A stretch of 64,000 bases of DNA from NCBI GenBank assembly GCA_001803205.1, contig MHBE01000048.1, positions 1 through 64,000 of the forward strand, given 5' to 3'. Positions 10,476 through 21,741 of this stretch are shown one piece after another. The notes beneath the pieces were generated by a model. It was given only the letters and a program-made list of their open reading frames with translations, was not told the DNA's origin and did not search any database. The stretch is from Lentisphaerae bacterium GWF2_38_69 (GTDB lineage Bacteria > Verrucomicrobiota > Lentisphaeria > Victivallales > GWF2-38-69). Position 1 is the stretch's first letter; each line of letters starts with the position of its first letter. Both the position numbers and the translations under genes were made by a program.

Positions 10476-11531
10476 ATGATTGGATTAATTATGGCAGGCG
10501 GTTCGGGAAAAAGATTTTGGCCTTTAAGCAGACAGAAATTCCCAAAACAGTTTTTGAAAATAACTTCAGATCTTTCAATGATTGAAATGACATTTAACCG
10601 CATGCTTGGAAAAATCAATAGAAAAGATATCTATGTAGTTACAGCTGCAAGCCAGGCAAAGCTTGTCAAAGAAAATATTCCAGGAATCGCAGATGAAAAT
10701 ATAATAATTGAACCACAAGGCATGAATACAGCTCCATGCATAGCCTTGAGTATGCAATATCTTGCAGAAAAATACGATAAGAGAGAAATTGTTTTCATTG
10801 GTGGGGCTGACTACGAAATACTCGATACACAAGGATTTCTTGATTCTCTTGAACCAGGCGAAATGTCCGCAAAACTAGGTAATCTTGTAACATTTGGAAT
10901 AAAGCCAGCCTACCCTGCCACAGGCTACGGTTATGTCGAAGGAGGAGATCTAGCCAAATACGGATTAAAAGTAAAAAACTTCAAAGAAAAACCGGATGAA
11001 GAAACGGCAAAAGCTTTTCTGACTGCAGGAAATTACTTCTGGAACAGCGGAATGTTTATGTGGACTCTGGAGGAAATATTTACTGCTTATTCAAACTTTC
11101 TTCCAAAAGTCTTTTCCCTGATGAAAGAAATATCTTCCATCTGGAAATTAAAAGGCTATAACGCTGATATTTCCGAACAATATGCAAGAATGCCTAAAAT
11201 GCCTGTTGATATAGGAATTATGGAACAGGCAGAAAACCGTATAGTTATACCCGTTGACTATGGATGGAGCGATGTTGGAGGATGGAAAGCGCTATATGAA
11301 ATATCAAAGAAAGATTTCAATGGCAATGTAGTCAAGGGTGAAAACTTCAGTTTGGCTTCTTCAGGAAACTATATTAATTCCGGAAAATATGTAGCGATGC
11401 TTGGAGTTAAAAATCTTGTCGTAGTTGAAACAGACGATGTCCTTCTTATTGCAGATATGGACAAATCAGAAAGCGTGAAGGAAGTGGTAATTGAGCTAGG
11501 AAAAAACGAACAAAGAAAAAATCTGACTTGA
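10476..11531 (+). CDS. manC: mannose-1-phosphate guanylyltransferase
   Basis: LIMAGGSGKRFWPLSRQKFPKQF signature; ATG at 10476 preceded by ttggagc. Confidence 0.88.
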   Translation: MIGLIMAGGSGKRFWPLSRQKFPKQFLKITSDLSMIEMTFNRMLGKINRKDIYVVTAASQAKLVKENIPGIADENIIIEPQGMNTAPCIALSMQYLAEKYDKREIVFIGGADYEILDTQGFLDSLEPGEMSAKLGNLVTFGIKPAYPATGYGYVEGGDLAKYGLKVKNFKEKPDEETAKAFLTAGNYFWNSGMFMWTLEEIFTAYSNFLPKVFSLMKEISSIWKLKGYNADISEQYARMPKMPVDIGIMEQAENRIVIPVDYGWSDVGGWKALYEISKKDFNGNVVKGENFSLASSGNYINSGKYVAMLGVKNLVVVETDDVLLIADMDKSESVKEVVIELGKNEQRKNLT

Positions 11532-11658
11532 TTTGCAGATGTAATAACTATAATCCGCATCCTTTTTCTATTGACAGCTTTCATCATCCTGATATAAAAG
11601 GACGATTATTCAACTAAAGTTTTTTATATAAACCATCAACTAAAGAAAAGAGGAAATT

Positions 11659-13128
11659 ATGTCTTTAGATAATGCAAAACAAAAAGCTGATGCAATGATT
11701 GCCACAGCAAAACAAGCTGCCGCTATTTTCAACCAGATTTCCCAGGAACATGTAGATAGAATAGTGCACGCTGTATTCCAGGCGGCTTTTAAAAACAGAA
11801 TTAGACTCGCCAAGATGGCCGAAGCTGAAACTGGTCTCGGGAGATGGCAGGATAAAGTTATCAAAAATGTTGCCGCTTCCCTTTTTGTGTACGAAGACAT
11901 CAAAAACGAAAAAACAGCCGGCATTATTTCAGACAACAGAGAAACAGGAATTATGGAAGTAGCACAGCCCCTGGGACCGATTCTTGCCATAGTCCCTACG
12001 ACAAATCCGACTTCTACAGTGATTTTCAAAACTCTTATAGCTTTGAAGTCCCGTAATCCGATCATTATCAGCCCTCATCAAAAAGCTATAGGATGCTGTG
12101 CTGAAGCTGCGAGAATATGCTATGAAGCTGCAATCAATGAAGATGCTCCTGAAAACTGCATTCAGTGTACAAGGACAGAGCCTATCGACTTTTCCACTTT
12201 CGATATTAATGAATACTATGCAGAGACACAGGCCTTCATGACTCATCCAAAACTCGCTTTGATATTAGCAACAGGCGGAGGCGGAGTAGTCAGGGCTGCT
12301 TATACATCAGGAACTCCGGCTTATGGCGTAGGGTCTGGAAATGTCCCTGCTTTTATTGATAAATCTGCTAATATTGCGTTTGCGGTAGAAAACATTCTCA
12401 TATCTAAAACATTTGACTATGGTACAATTTGTGCAAGCGAACAAGCTATTATAGTTGAGAAATCAATTTCAGAAGCTGTTATCAAGGAATTCAAAGCTCA
12501 AGGCGGATATTTCCTCTCTGAAGATGAAATAACTAAAGTAGAAAACATCGCCTTCGATAGAAAAAAAGGAATTATGGCAGCAGGGGTCGTAGGCCAATCC
12601 CCTGAAAAGATAGCAAAACTCGCAGGAATTTCAGTTCCGGCCACAACTAGAGTCCTTTTGGCGCCACAGGCAGGAGTCGGAACCAACTATCCTCTTTCAT
12701 CTGAAATCCTTTGTCCTCTTCTGGCTTTCTATTCAGTTGATAATTTCAATGATGCAATCAAGACTTGCATAGACCTCAATTTCCATGGAGGAATGGGACA
12801 TTCGGCAAGCATATATGCGAACGATGAAAGCATTATCAGAGAGTTTGCCATAGAAATGAGCGCCGGAAGAATCCTAGTAAATTCACCTTCGTCACAAGGA
12901 GCTGTAGGCGGAATATACAACAAACTTCACACTTCACTTACTCTAGGCTGCGGAACAACTGGCAAAAACATTACTACTGATAATATAACGGCAAAACATC
13001 TCATCAATATTCAGCGTGTAGCAAGAAGAAGAGAAAATCAAAGGTTAAACCATTTCGATACCAAGCTCTTCTACAATGAAAATTTAAGTAATGAAGAAAT
13101 TCTCAGCAAATACAATCAGAACTACTAG
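11659..13128 (+). CDS. CoA-acylating aldehyde (acetaldehyde) dehydrogenase
   Basis: Aldehyde dehydrogenase fold with ALATGGGGVVRAAYTSGTPAYGVGSGNVP and ICASEQ active-site Cys typical of EutE/AdhE-N. Confidence 0.82.
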   Translation: MSLDNAKQKADAMIATAKQAAAIFNQISQEHVDRIVHAVFQAAFKNRIRLAKMAEAETGLGRWQDKVIKNVAASLFVYEDIKNEKTAGIISDNRETGIMEVAQPLGPILAIVPTTNPTSTVIFKTLIALKSRNPIIISPHQKAIGCCAEAARICYEAAINEDAPENCIQCTRTEPIDFSTFDINEYYAETQAFMTHPKLALILATGGGGVVRAAYTSGTPAYGVGSGNVPAFIDKSANIAFAVENILISKTFDYGTICASEQAIIVEKSISEAVIKEFKAQGGYFLSEDEITKVENIAFDRKKGIMAAGVVGQSPEKIAKLAGISVPATTRVLLAPQAGVGTNYPLSSEILCPLLAFYSVDNFNDAIKTCIDLNFHGGMGHSASIYANDESIIREFAIEMSAGRILVNSPSSQGAVGGIYNKLHTSLTLGCGTTGKNITTDNITAKHLINIQRVARRRENQRLNHFDTKLFYNENLSNEEILSKYNQNY

Positions 13129-13347
13129 AATTACAGCAAACCAGGAGTGTATAGAGTGCGGTCTTTCAGAGACTCCCTTCTTAGATTAGATATTTGCCAG
13201 AATAGAGTTGCGTCTTTAGGATTTTGCTCTTTTCGCATATGCTCAATTCATTTTCATGGGTAGAACAACATGTTTTAATATATAAACAACTATTGATTTT
13301 TTTATATCGTATTATAGAATCTCATATTAATGTTTTTTGTTAACTAA

Positions 13348-14448
<1,101 letters not shown>

Positions 14449-14471
14449 GTTTCTGTAAAATTTGAGCTTCT

Positions 14472-14497
14472 AATGGCAGGGAGACCTGCCATTTTTG
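14472..14497 (+). terminator. hairpin terminator/attenuator between gap and pgk
   Basis: aatggcagg gaga cctgccatt ttt. Confidence 0.65.
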
Positions 14498-14538
14498 CTT
14501 ATTGAAGAATTGTTTTTCAAGTTACAAGGAGGTTAAAA

Positions 14539-15753
14539 ATGGGTCTAAACAAAAAGACTATAAGAGACATAGATCTCAAAGGCAAGAAAGTGGTAATGCG
14601 CGTTGATTTCAATGTCCCCATTAAAGAAGGAAAAATTAAAGACGATACACGAATAGTTGCTGCTCTTGATTCGATAAAATACATCATCGAAAAAGGCGCT
14701 TCTCTGGTTCTTCTCAGTCACCTGGGCAGACCGGACGGTGAAAAGAAAGTTGAATATTCTATGAAACCTGTTGCAGAAAAGCTTCAGGAACTTCTTGGAA
14801 AAAAAGTAATCTTTGCTGATGACTGTATAGGAGAAGCTGTTGTCAAGCAGGCAAATGCTCTCAAATCAGGAGAAGTAATGCTCTGCGAAAACACGCGCTT
14901 CTATAAACAGGAAGACATGAAAGCAAAGACTGATGAAGATAAGAAACTTCAGGACGATTTCGTAAAAGAACTTGCGAAACTCGGTAATGTCTATGTAAAT
15001 GATGCGTTCGGCACAGCCCACAGAGCCCATGCTTCTACAGCTCTTATCTGCAAATATGTAAGACCTTCAGTTGCAGGGTTTCTCATGGAAAAAGAAATCG
15101 AATATCTCGGCAATGCTGTTTCTAACCCTCAGCACCCATTTGTAGCAATAATCGGCGGAGCTAAAGTTTCAGGAAAACTAGAAGTTCTTAAGAGCCTGAT
15201 GGAAAAAGTCAATACTATTATCATCGGTGGCGGAATGGCTTATACTTTCCTAAAAGCTCAAGGTCACACTATTGGAGCTTCCCTGGTTGAAGAAGACCTG
15301 ATTGCCACAGCTCTGGACACTCTCAAAACTGCTAAAGAAAAAGGCGTTAAATTCATGCTCCCGATAGATAATGTAATTGCTGATAAATTTGATAATGCTG
15401 CTGCTATAAAGACAGTAGGATTAGAAGTTCCGGACAATTGGATGGCATTGGATATCGGTCCCAAAACCGTTGCACTTTATACAGAAGAAATAAAAAATGC
15501 CAAAACCATCGTTTGGAATGGGCCTATGGGCTGTTTTGAAATGTCTAATTTTGCAAACGGAACAATGTCAATATGCAGGGCAGTAGCCGAAAGCGGCGCA
15601 ATCAGCGTTATAGGCGGAGGGGACTCGGTTTCTGCAGTAAACCAGAGCGGTCTTGCTTCCAAGATGACACATGTCTCAACAGGCGGTGGAGCATCCCTTG
15701 AATTCCTTGAAGGAAAGAGCCTTCCAGGAGTAACTGCTTTAGATGACAAATAA
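14539..15753 (+). CDS. pgk: phosphoglycerate kinase
   Basis: VVMRVDFNVPIKEG, SHLGRPDG, ENTRFYKQE, GGGDSVSAV motifs. Confidence 0.95.
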   Translation: MGLNKKTIRDIDLKGKKVVMRVDFNVPIKEGKIKDDTRIVAALDSIKYIIEKGASLVLLSHLGRPDGEKKVEYSMKPVAEKLQELLGKKVIFADDCIGEAVVKQANALKSGEVMLCENTRFYKQEDMKAKTDEDKKLQDDFVKELAKLGNVYVNDAFGTAHRAHASTALICKYVRPSVAGFLMEKEIEYLGNAVSNPQHPFVAIIGGAKVSGKLEVLKSLMEKVNTIIIGGGMAYTFLKAQGHTIGASLVEEDLIATALDTLKTAKEKGVKFMLPIDNVIADKFDNAAAIKTVGLEVPDNWMALDIGPKTVALYTEEIKNAKTIVWNGPMGCFEMSNFANGTMSICRAVAESGAISVIGGGDSVSAVNQSGLASKMTHVSTGGGASLEFLEGKSLPGVTALDDK

Positions 15754-15781
15754 GTTAACATTGTTGTTTTGATTCTATCAA

Positions 15782-15812
15782 GAAGCCTGCGATTTGCAGG
15801 CTTTTTTTTATT
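15782..15812 (+). terminator. rho-independent terminator after pgk
   Basis: aagcctgc gattt gcaggctt tttttta. Confidence 0.8.
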
Positions 15813-15901
15813 TTATAAAAATACACTCTTTCAGTAATCCCGTTTTCAGATATAATCTGTTCGGAAATTATACTTCCAACAATTTTATCCAAGAGGGGTC
15901 A

Positions 15902-17131
15902 ATGATTAAGAATTCATGTGCTATTTTTGTTCTATTTACCTTGCTATCATCACTTTTTATACTCCCAAGCTGCTCAAAAAAAATCCCTCAGCAGTTCAAG
16001 TCTCCTGAAGTTGTAGTAGCAAAAGTAAAAACTGAAGATCTATCCAAAATAAGTTCTGTAGTTGGGCAGATTGTAGCCATGGAACAAGTTGAGCTGAAAG
16101 CAAGAGTGTCAGGATTCCTAACGAAAAGAAACTTTGAGCCTGGCCAATTCGTAAATAAAGGACAATTGCTTTTCCAAATACAGAAGGAACAATACAAAGC
16201 GTCTGTCCTTAGTGCAAAAGGAAGAGTGCAGGAAGACCAGGCACAGCTCGATTATCTTAAAATAGAATATAACCGTCTAAAACTGCTCTACTCGCAAAAT
16301 GCCACAAGTCAGGAAAAATTTCAGCTAGCTGAAGCAGCGCTTATCTCACAAGAGGGAAAACTTGAAAGATCCACATCTCAATATCAACTTGCCGAATTGA
16401 ACCTAAGTTACACTGATATCCTGACTCCTTTTGATGGAAGAATAGGGATGTATCAGTACAGCATAGGGAATATGGTCAATCTGGAAAGCAAGCCACTTGC
16501 TGTAGTAACCCAGGTAAATCCTATATGGGTGACATTCAACTACAGCGAAGCTCTGTTTCAGACAGTACTTGCTAACTATCAAAACATCTTACCGTCAAAA
16601 GGCAATAATAATTATGCGCTTGCAGGAGATAAAGTTTCAGTCAAAATTATCCTTTCGAATGGAACAGAGTATAACCATGAGGGAAGAATTGATTTTATTA
16701 ACAATGTAATTGACCCTCTCACAGGTACAATTCAGATAAGAGCAGTCTTTCCTAACCCTGATGAAAAACTTATTGCCGGAGGATATGTTCAGGTAAAAAT
16801 AACTCCGTACAAGAAAAATCCGTGCATGGTCATACCGCAGTCTGCTCTGCAAGCAGACCAGACTGGAGCATATGTATTCATAGTCAACGACAAAAATATT
16901 GTTGAACAAAAATATATCAAACTTGGAATGCCTGAAGGTGAAAATGTAGTAATAACAAGCGGTTTAGATGGAAATGATCTTGTGATAACGCAGGGCATAC
17001 TCAAAGTAAGGCCGGGGATTCCTGTAATTTATACGCTCATGAAAGACCGCGGCAGTTTACCTTCCCCTCATACATCTGTACAACAGGATACCAAAATCTC
17101 CTCTGACTCGCAGAAAGCTCCAAATAACTAA
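15902..17131 (+). CDS. RND efflux periplasmic adaptor (membrane fusion protein), lipoprotein
   Basis: Start moved to ATG at 15902 after gaggggtc RBS; lipobox FILPSC; HlyD/AcrA-like architecture; followed by RND pump. Confidence 0.87.
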   Translation: MIKNSCAIFVLFTLLSSLFILPSCSKKIPQQFKSPEVVVAKVKTEDLSKISSVVGQIVAMEQVELKARVSGFLTKRNFEPGQFVNKGQLLFQIQKEQYKASVLSAKGRVQEDQAQLDYLKIEYNRLKLLYSQNATSQEKFQLAEAALISQEGKLERSTSQYQLAELNLSYTDILTPFDGRIGMYQYSIGNMVNLESKPLAVVTQVNPIWVTFNYSEALFQTVLANYQNILPSKGNNNYALAGDKVSVKIILSNGTEYNHEGRIDFINNVIDPLTGTIQIRAVFPNPDEKLIAGGYVQVKITPYKKNPCMVIPQSALQADQTGAYVFIVNDKNIVEQKYIKLGMPEGENVVITSGLDGNDLVITQGILKVRPGIPVIYTLMKDRGSLPSPHTSVQQDTKISSDSQKAPNN

Positions 17132-17152
17132 TCCAGATGGAGAAAGAAGAAA

Positions 17153-20100
17153 ATGTTTAGCTTATTTTTCATAAACAGACCCAAATTTGCCTTTGTTCTA
17201 TCAATAATAATTGTTATCGCTGGCATTATAGCCATAAAAAGTATGCCAATAGCAATCTTCCCTAATATCACCCCCCCTCAAGTACAGATAACTACAACTT
17301 ATCCTGGCGCTGATGCTGCCAGTCTTGAAAAAACCACTGTCATTCCCCTTGAGCAGCAGATAAATGGGGTAGAAGATATGATCTATATGGATACTCAGTG
17401 CTCCGATTCCGGAAACATGACCATCACTGTATCTTTTGATGTGGGAAGCAACCCGGATATGAATGTAGTTAATGTTAACAACAGAGTCAGTATAGCTCTT
17501 CCTCAGCTACCTGAAACAGTCCAGCGCCAGGGGATAACAGTAAAGCAGCAAAACAGCAACATACTACTTCTTATCAATATCTATTCCCCGACTGATGAAC
17601 ATGATTCGATCTTCCTTACAAACTTTGCATGCTTGAATCTTCTTGACGAAGTTTCCAGAATTCCTGGTGTCGGAAATGCTCAGGTTATGGGTTCGCTCAA
17701 CTACGCTATGAGAATATGGATAGACTCAAATAAGCTGGCAAGTTTGCAGATAACGCCATCAGACCTGATCAATGCGGTAAATGAACAAAACAAACAAGTT
17801 CCGTCAGGTCAGATCGGCGGACAGCCGTCCGAAGCAGACCAACAGTTCCAGATTACTATTCTCTCACAATCGAGAATGGACTCCGTAGAACAATTTGAAA
17901 ACATTATTGTCCGTGAAAATCCTGATGGCAGCATGATCAGGGTTAAGGATGTAGCAAAAGTTACAATGGGAGCTCAGGCCTATACTACATTCGGACAGTT
18001 TAATGGAAAACCCTCAGCAAATCTAGCTGTCTATCAGCTGCCTTCTGCCAACGCTCTTGAAATCTCACAAAAAGTAAGAGAAATAGTCAAAAAGCAGTCT
18101 GAATCTTTTCCAAAAGGTGTCGCTGCCGAAATAGTCTATGATACGACGCTGTTTGTAAGCGTATCTCTAAAGGAAGTAGTGATCACTCTTATTGAAGCAA
18201 TTATTCTTGTAATACTGGTGGTATTCATTTTCCTGCAGGACTGGCGAGCTACGCTAATTCCTAGTATTGCTATTCCTGTATCGCTCGTGGGAACCTTCTC
18301 ATTTCTTCTGGCGCTAGGATATTCGATAAACACTATTACTCTCTTTGCAATGATCCTGGCAATCGGAATAGTCGTGGATGACGCGATAGTCGTAATAGAA
18401 AATGTGTATCGCATAATGGAGGAAGAGCATCTGGATCCAATTGAAGCAACTAAAAAAGGCATGCTTCAGGTAACAGGCCCGGTTATAGCAACCTCACTGG
18501 TTCTTTGGGCGGTATTTATCCCTGTGGCTTTTATCCCTGGAATTACCGGCGAACTGTACAGGCAATTTGCTGTAACAATAGCCGCTTCGGTAGGAATTTC
18601 AGCCTTTAACGCCCTTACTCTGAGCCCTGCCCTCTGCGCGACATTCCTGAAACCCAAAATTGAGGGAAAGAAGGAGTTCATCCTTTTCCGGTGGTTTAAT
18701 AAAGGTTTTGATAAGATAAGCGAAAAATACCTCTCCTATGTCGCAGCAACCATCAGAAATCTGCCGGCAGTTGTAATTTTCACAGTACTGCTTCTTGCAA
18801 TGATTTACTTCCTTTATGCATATCTTCCAACTGGTTTTATTCCCAACGAAGACCAGGGGTCGTTTATTGTAGAACTGCAGATGCCGAGCGGTGCGGCATT
18901 GACCAGGACTGAAAAAGTTATGGAAAGTATTCGCGAAATTGTCCAGAAAGCAGATGGTGTGGCTGACACTATCACAGTCAACGGCTACTCGCTGATGAGT
19001 AATATGTCAACTTCAAATGCCTCCTTGCTGTTCGTGGTACTAAAAGATTGGGATCAGCGAAAGACGCCTGAATTGCAAATAAACGCCATCACCAGTAATA
19101 TTCGAAATATCCTCCAGAAAGATATTCCCGAAGGCATGACTTATGTCTATCAACTCCCCCCCATCCCAGGTTTAGGTTCTGCCGACGGATTCCAGTTTGA
19201 GTTAGAACAAAAATCAGGCAATAATCCTCAAGAGATTACCCAAGTGCTTAACAACTTCATTTATCTGGCCAATCAGCAGCCCGAACTAGCCCATGTATAC
19301 AGCCTATACAGATCCAATGTTCCGAAGGTTCATGCCCAATTTGATATTGACAAACTAAAAAAACTCCAGATATCGCTTGATGAAGCTTTCGGCACCATTC
19401 AGTCCTACTTTGGTTCGAGTTATGTAAACCAGTTTGACAAGTTTGGAAAAGTTTATCAGGTGTATATACAAGCGGAGTCAAAATTCAGAGCTACTCTCCA
19501 AAATATTGAAAACGCATATGTGATGAATAAAAGAAAAGAGATTGTGCCTATGGATACTGTGCTCACACTAAAACCTGTTCTAGCTCCCGACATTATCTAC
19601 CATTACAACATGTTTGCCAACGCCGAAATTGAAGGAGCTGCCGCGCCAGGTTACAGCACAGGACAAGCAATAGATGCCATGGAGAGAGTCGTCAAAGAAG
19701 TTATGCCCCTGGGTATGCAGTATGAATGGACCGGAACAGCGTATCAGGAAATCATAGCCGGCAATCAGACTATCATAGTTTTCATGCTTGCAATTATATT
19801 TATTTATCTATTTCTTGTGGCCAAGTACGAGAGCTGGATGCTTTCGCTTGCTGTAATGCTTTCTGTGCCTGTGGCTATTCTCGGTGCTCTAGCGGCAATG
19901 TGGCTGGCTGGGATTGATAATAATATTTATGCTCAAGTAGGATTTGTGCTGCTTTTCGGCATGTCCAGCAAAACAGCTATCCTAATGGTGGAGTTTGCCG
20001 ATAAAGAATATAAATCAGGCAAGAATCTTCTGGACGCCGCCTATGAAGCTGCTAAAATAAGATTCAGAGCAGTAATAATGACCGCTACAGCTTTTATTCT

Positions 20101-20317
20101 GGGAGTAGTTCCGCTTCTTATCGCGACTGGACCAGGAGCAAATAGCAGAAAAGCAATAGGTTTTGCGGTATTCGGAGGGATGCTCCTTGACGCAATTCTA
20201 GGCACATTGCGTATCCCGTCATTCTATGTTCTGATGGAAAAAATAATAGGGTGGGCAGAAGGAAAAAGGGAACCTAAAATTCAAAAATCTGATGATTCTA
20301 ATTCTAAACCCGGGTAA
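17153..20317 (+). CDS. RND (HAE1/AcrB-like) efflux transporter
   Basis: 1054 aa; MFSLFFINRPKFA, GIVVDDAIVVIENV, LLFGMSSKTAILMVEFA motifs. Confidence 0.93.
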   Translation: MFSLFFINRPKFAFVLSIIIVIAGIIAIKSMPIAIFPNITPPQVQITTTYPGADAASLEKTTVIPLEQQINGVEDMIYMDTQCSDSGNMTITVSFDVGSNPDMNVVNVNNRVSIALPQLPETVQRQGITVKQQNSNILLLINIYSPTDEHDSIFLTNFACLNLLDEVSRIPGVGNAQVMGSLNYAMRIWIDSNKLASLQITPSDLINAVNEQNKQVPSGQIGGQPSEADQQFQITILSQSRMDSVEQFENIIVRENPDGSMIRVKDVAKVTMGAQAYTTFGQFNGKPSANLAVYQLPSANALEISQKVREIVKKQSESFPKGVAAEIVYDTTLFVSVSLKEVVITLIEAIILVILVVFIFLQDWRATLIPSIAIPVSLVGTFSFLLALGYSINTITLFAMILAIGIVVDDAIVVIENVYRIMEEEHLDPIEATKKGMLQVTGPVIATSLVLWAVFIPVAFIPGITGELYRQFAVTIAASVGISAFNALTLSPALCATFLKPKIEGKKEFILFRWFNKGFDKISEKYLSYVAATIRNLPAVVIFTVLLLAMIYFLYAYLPTGFIPNEDQGSFIVELQMPSGAALTRTEKVMESIREIVQKADGVADTITVNGYSLMSNMSTSNASLLFVVLKDWDQRKTPELQINAITSNIRNILQKDIPEGMTYVYQLPPIPGLGSADGFQFELEQKSGNNPQEITQVLNNFIYLANQQPELAHVYSLYRSNVPKVHAQFDIDKLKKLQISLDEAFGTIQSYFGSSYVNQFDKFGKVYQVYIQAESKFRATLQNIENAYVMNKRKEIVPMDTVLTLKPVLAPDIIYHYNMFANAEIEGAAAPGYSTGQAIDAMERVVKEVMPLGMQYEWTGTAYQEIIAGNQTIIVFMLAIIFIYLFLVAKYESWMLSLAVMLSVPVAILGALAAMWLAGIDNNIYAQVGFVLLFGMSSKTAILMVEFADKEYKSGKNLLDAAYEAAKIRFRAVIMTATAFILGVVPLLIATGPGANSRKAIGFAVFGGMLLDAILGTLRIPSFYVLMEKIIGWAEGKREPKIQKSDDSNSKPG

Positions 20318-20326
20318 TATTTCATA

Positions 20327-21412
20327 ATGTATTGGTTTTTAATATATATAGTAGTTTTTTTGTTTTCACTGCTTCTATCTCTTCTTTTTACCCCGGTTTT
20401 TAAGAGAATTGCTGTAAGAATTAACCTTGTCGATATTCCCTCTAAAGAGAGACATAAAAATCACGCAAAAATAATTCCTCTTATGGGTGGAGCAGCCATG
20501 TGCATGGCATGGCTAATAACCATTATTGCAGGTTTTATTGTTCCACTCTTCATTAGAGAATCCATCCCCCAGTATATTACAGGAGATATAAGCGGAATTT
20601 TCATGACTCAAAAGAGAATCATCATAATAGCGCTGGGAGCTTTGTGCATGACTTTCCTTGGTTTTCTTGATGATAAACGCCCTATGAGAGCAAGATCGAA
20701 ACTCGCCTGGCAATTTATAATTTCAGCTTTCGTAGTAATTTTTGCTGATATAAAAGTTTCTCTATTTCTAGATTCGGAAATCCTCACATGGGGTATAACA
20801 ATTTTCTGGATTCTCCTTATTGTGAATGCCCTTAATTTTTTTGATAATATGGACGGACTCGCAGTTGGAATAGCGGGAATAGCCTTCTTTTTCTTTACGA
20901 TTATCGCTATAATTTTTAAACACTATTTTATTGCAAGCTTTAGTGCCTCAGGATTAGGAGTAAGCATGGGATTTTGGTTTTATAATAAATCTCCCGCTAG
21001 CATTTTTATGGGCGACAGCGGTAGTCATTTTCTAGGCTTTATTCTGGCAGTAACAGGTGCCATGGCCACTTATTATCAACAGGGAATCACGCAATCTGAA
21101 CTTGCTGTTTTTATACCAATATTTGTATTGGCCATTCCTCTTTTTGACCTCCTCTCAGTAGTCATAATCAGGCTAAGGATAAAAAAACCTATCTATATTG
21201 GAGACAATAATCATATTTCTCACAGATTCACAAAGATGGGAATGACTAGAAAAACTGCTGTTACATGTGTTCATCTGCTTTCAATAATAATTTCTTTAAG
21301 TGTGCTTCCGCTGCTTTGGGGTGACAGATACACTGCCACAGTCTGCCTGATTCAAGCATGCGTCATCCTTCTTCTTGTATCAGTCCTCCAGTATGCGGCA
21401 AAAAAAGACTAG
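20327..21412 (+). CDS. undecaprenyl-phosphate sugar-1-phosphate transferase (MraY/WecA family)
   Basis: Multi-TM; NFFDNMDGLAVG, FMGDSGSHFLGF motifs. Confidence 0.87.
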   Translation: MYWFLIYIVVFLFSLLLSLLFTPVFKRIAVRINLVDIPSKERHKNHAKIIPLMGGAAMCMAWLITIIAGFIVPLFIRESIPQYITGDISGIFMTQKRIIIIALGALCMTFLGFLDDKRPMRARSKLAWQFIISAFVVIFADIKVSLFLDSEILTWGITIFWILLIVNALNFFDNMDGLAVGIAGIAFFFFTIIAIIFKHYFIASFSASGLGVSMGFWFYNKSPASIFMGDSGSHFLGFILAVTGAMATYYQQGITQSELAVFIPIFVLAIPLFDLLSVVIIRLRIKKPIYIGDNNHISHRFTKMGMTRKTAVTCVHLLSIIISLSVLPLLWGDRYTATVCLIQACVILLLVSVLQYAAKKD

Positions 21413-21416
21413 CTTG

Positions 21417-21705
21417 TCAGCTTATTTTAGAGGCAAGCCAGTAGATATTTTCACAAAGTCGGTCAAGCGTAGCCAGCGCCTCTTTATCGTTTTCAATTTC
21501 TCCTTTGGCACCGGCAAATCCTATATTCCAATAAGTAGAACCTGGAACAATCATATCATTAATAATATACCAATATGCCATTTGCGCATAAGTAAAGTTT
21601 TGCCCTGCTCTCCTGGCTACAACTACAGGCGCGCCGATTTTGAGTGAAAAGAGATTTCCGTATTGCCGTGTCTTCAGGGCTTCCGCTTATCAAAACTGCT
21701 TTCAT
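21417..21705 (-). pseudogene. degraded flavodoxin-fold NAD(P)H-dependent FMN reductase-like protein
   Basis: Minus strand reads MKAVLISGSPEDTAIR then, in a different frame, SLKIGAPVVVARRAGQNFTYAQMAYWYIINDMIVPGSTYWNIGFAGAKGEIENDKEALATLDRLCENIYWLASKIS*; central section missing plus frameshift. Confidence 0.72.
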
Positions 21706-21741
21706 TGTCTCTCCTGTAAATTTGCTTATCCTCTTATAAAT

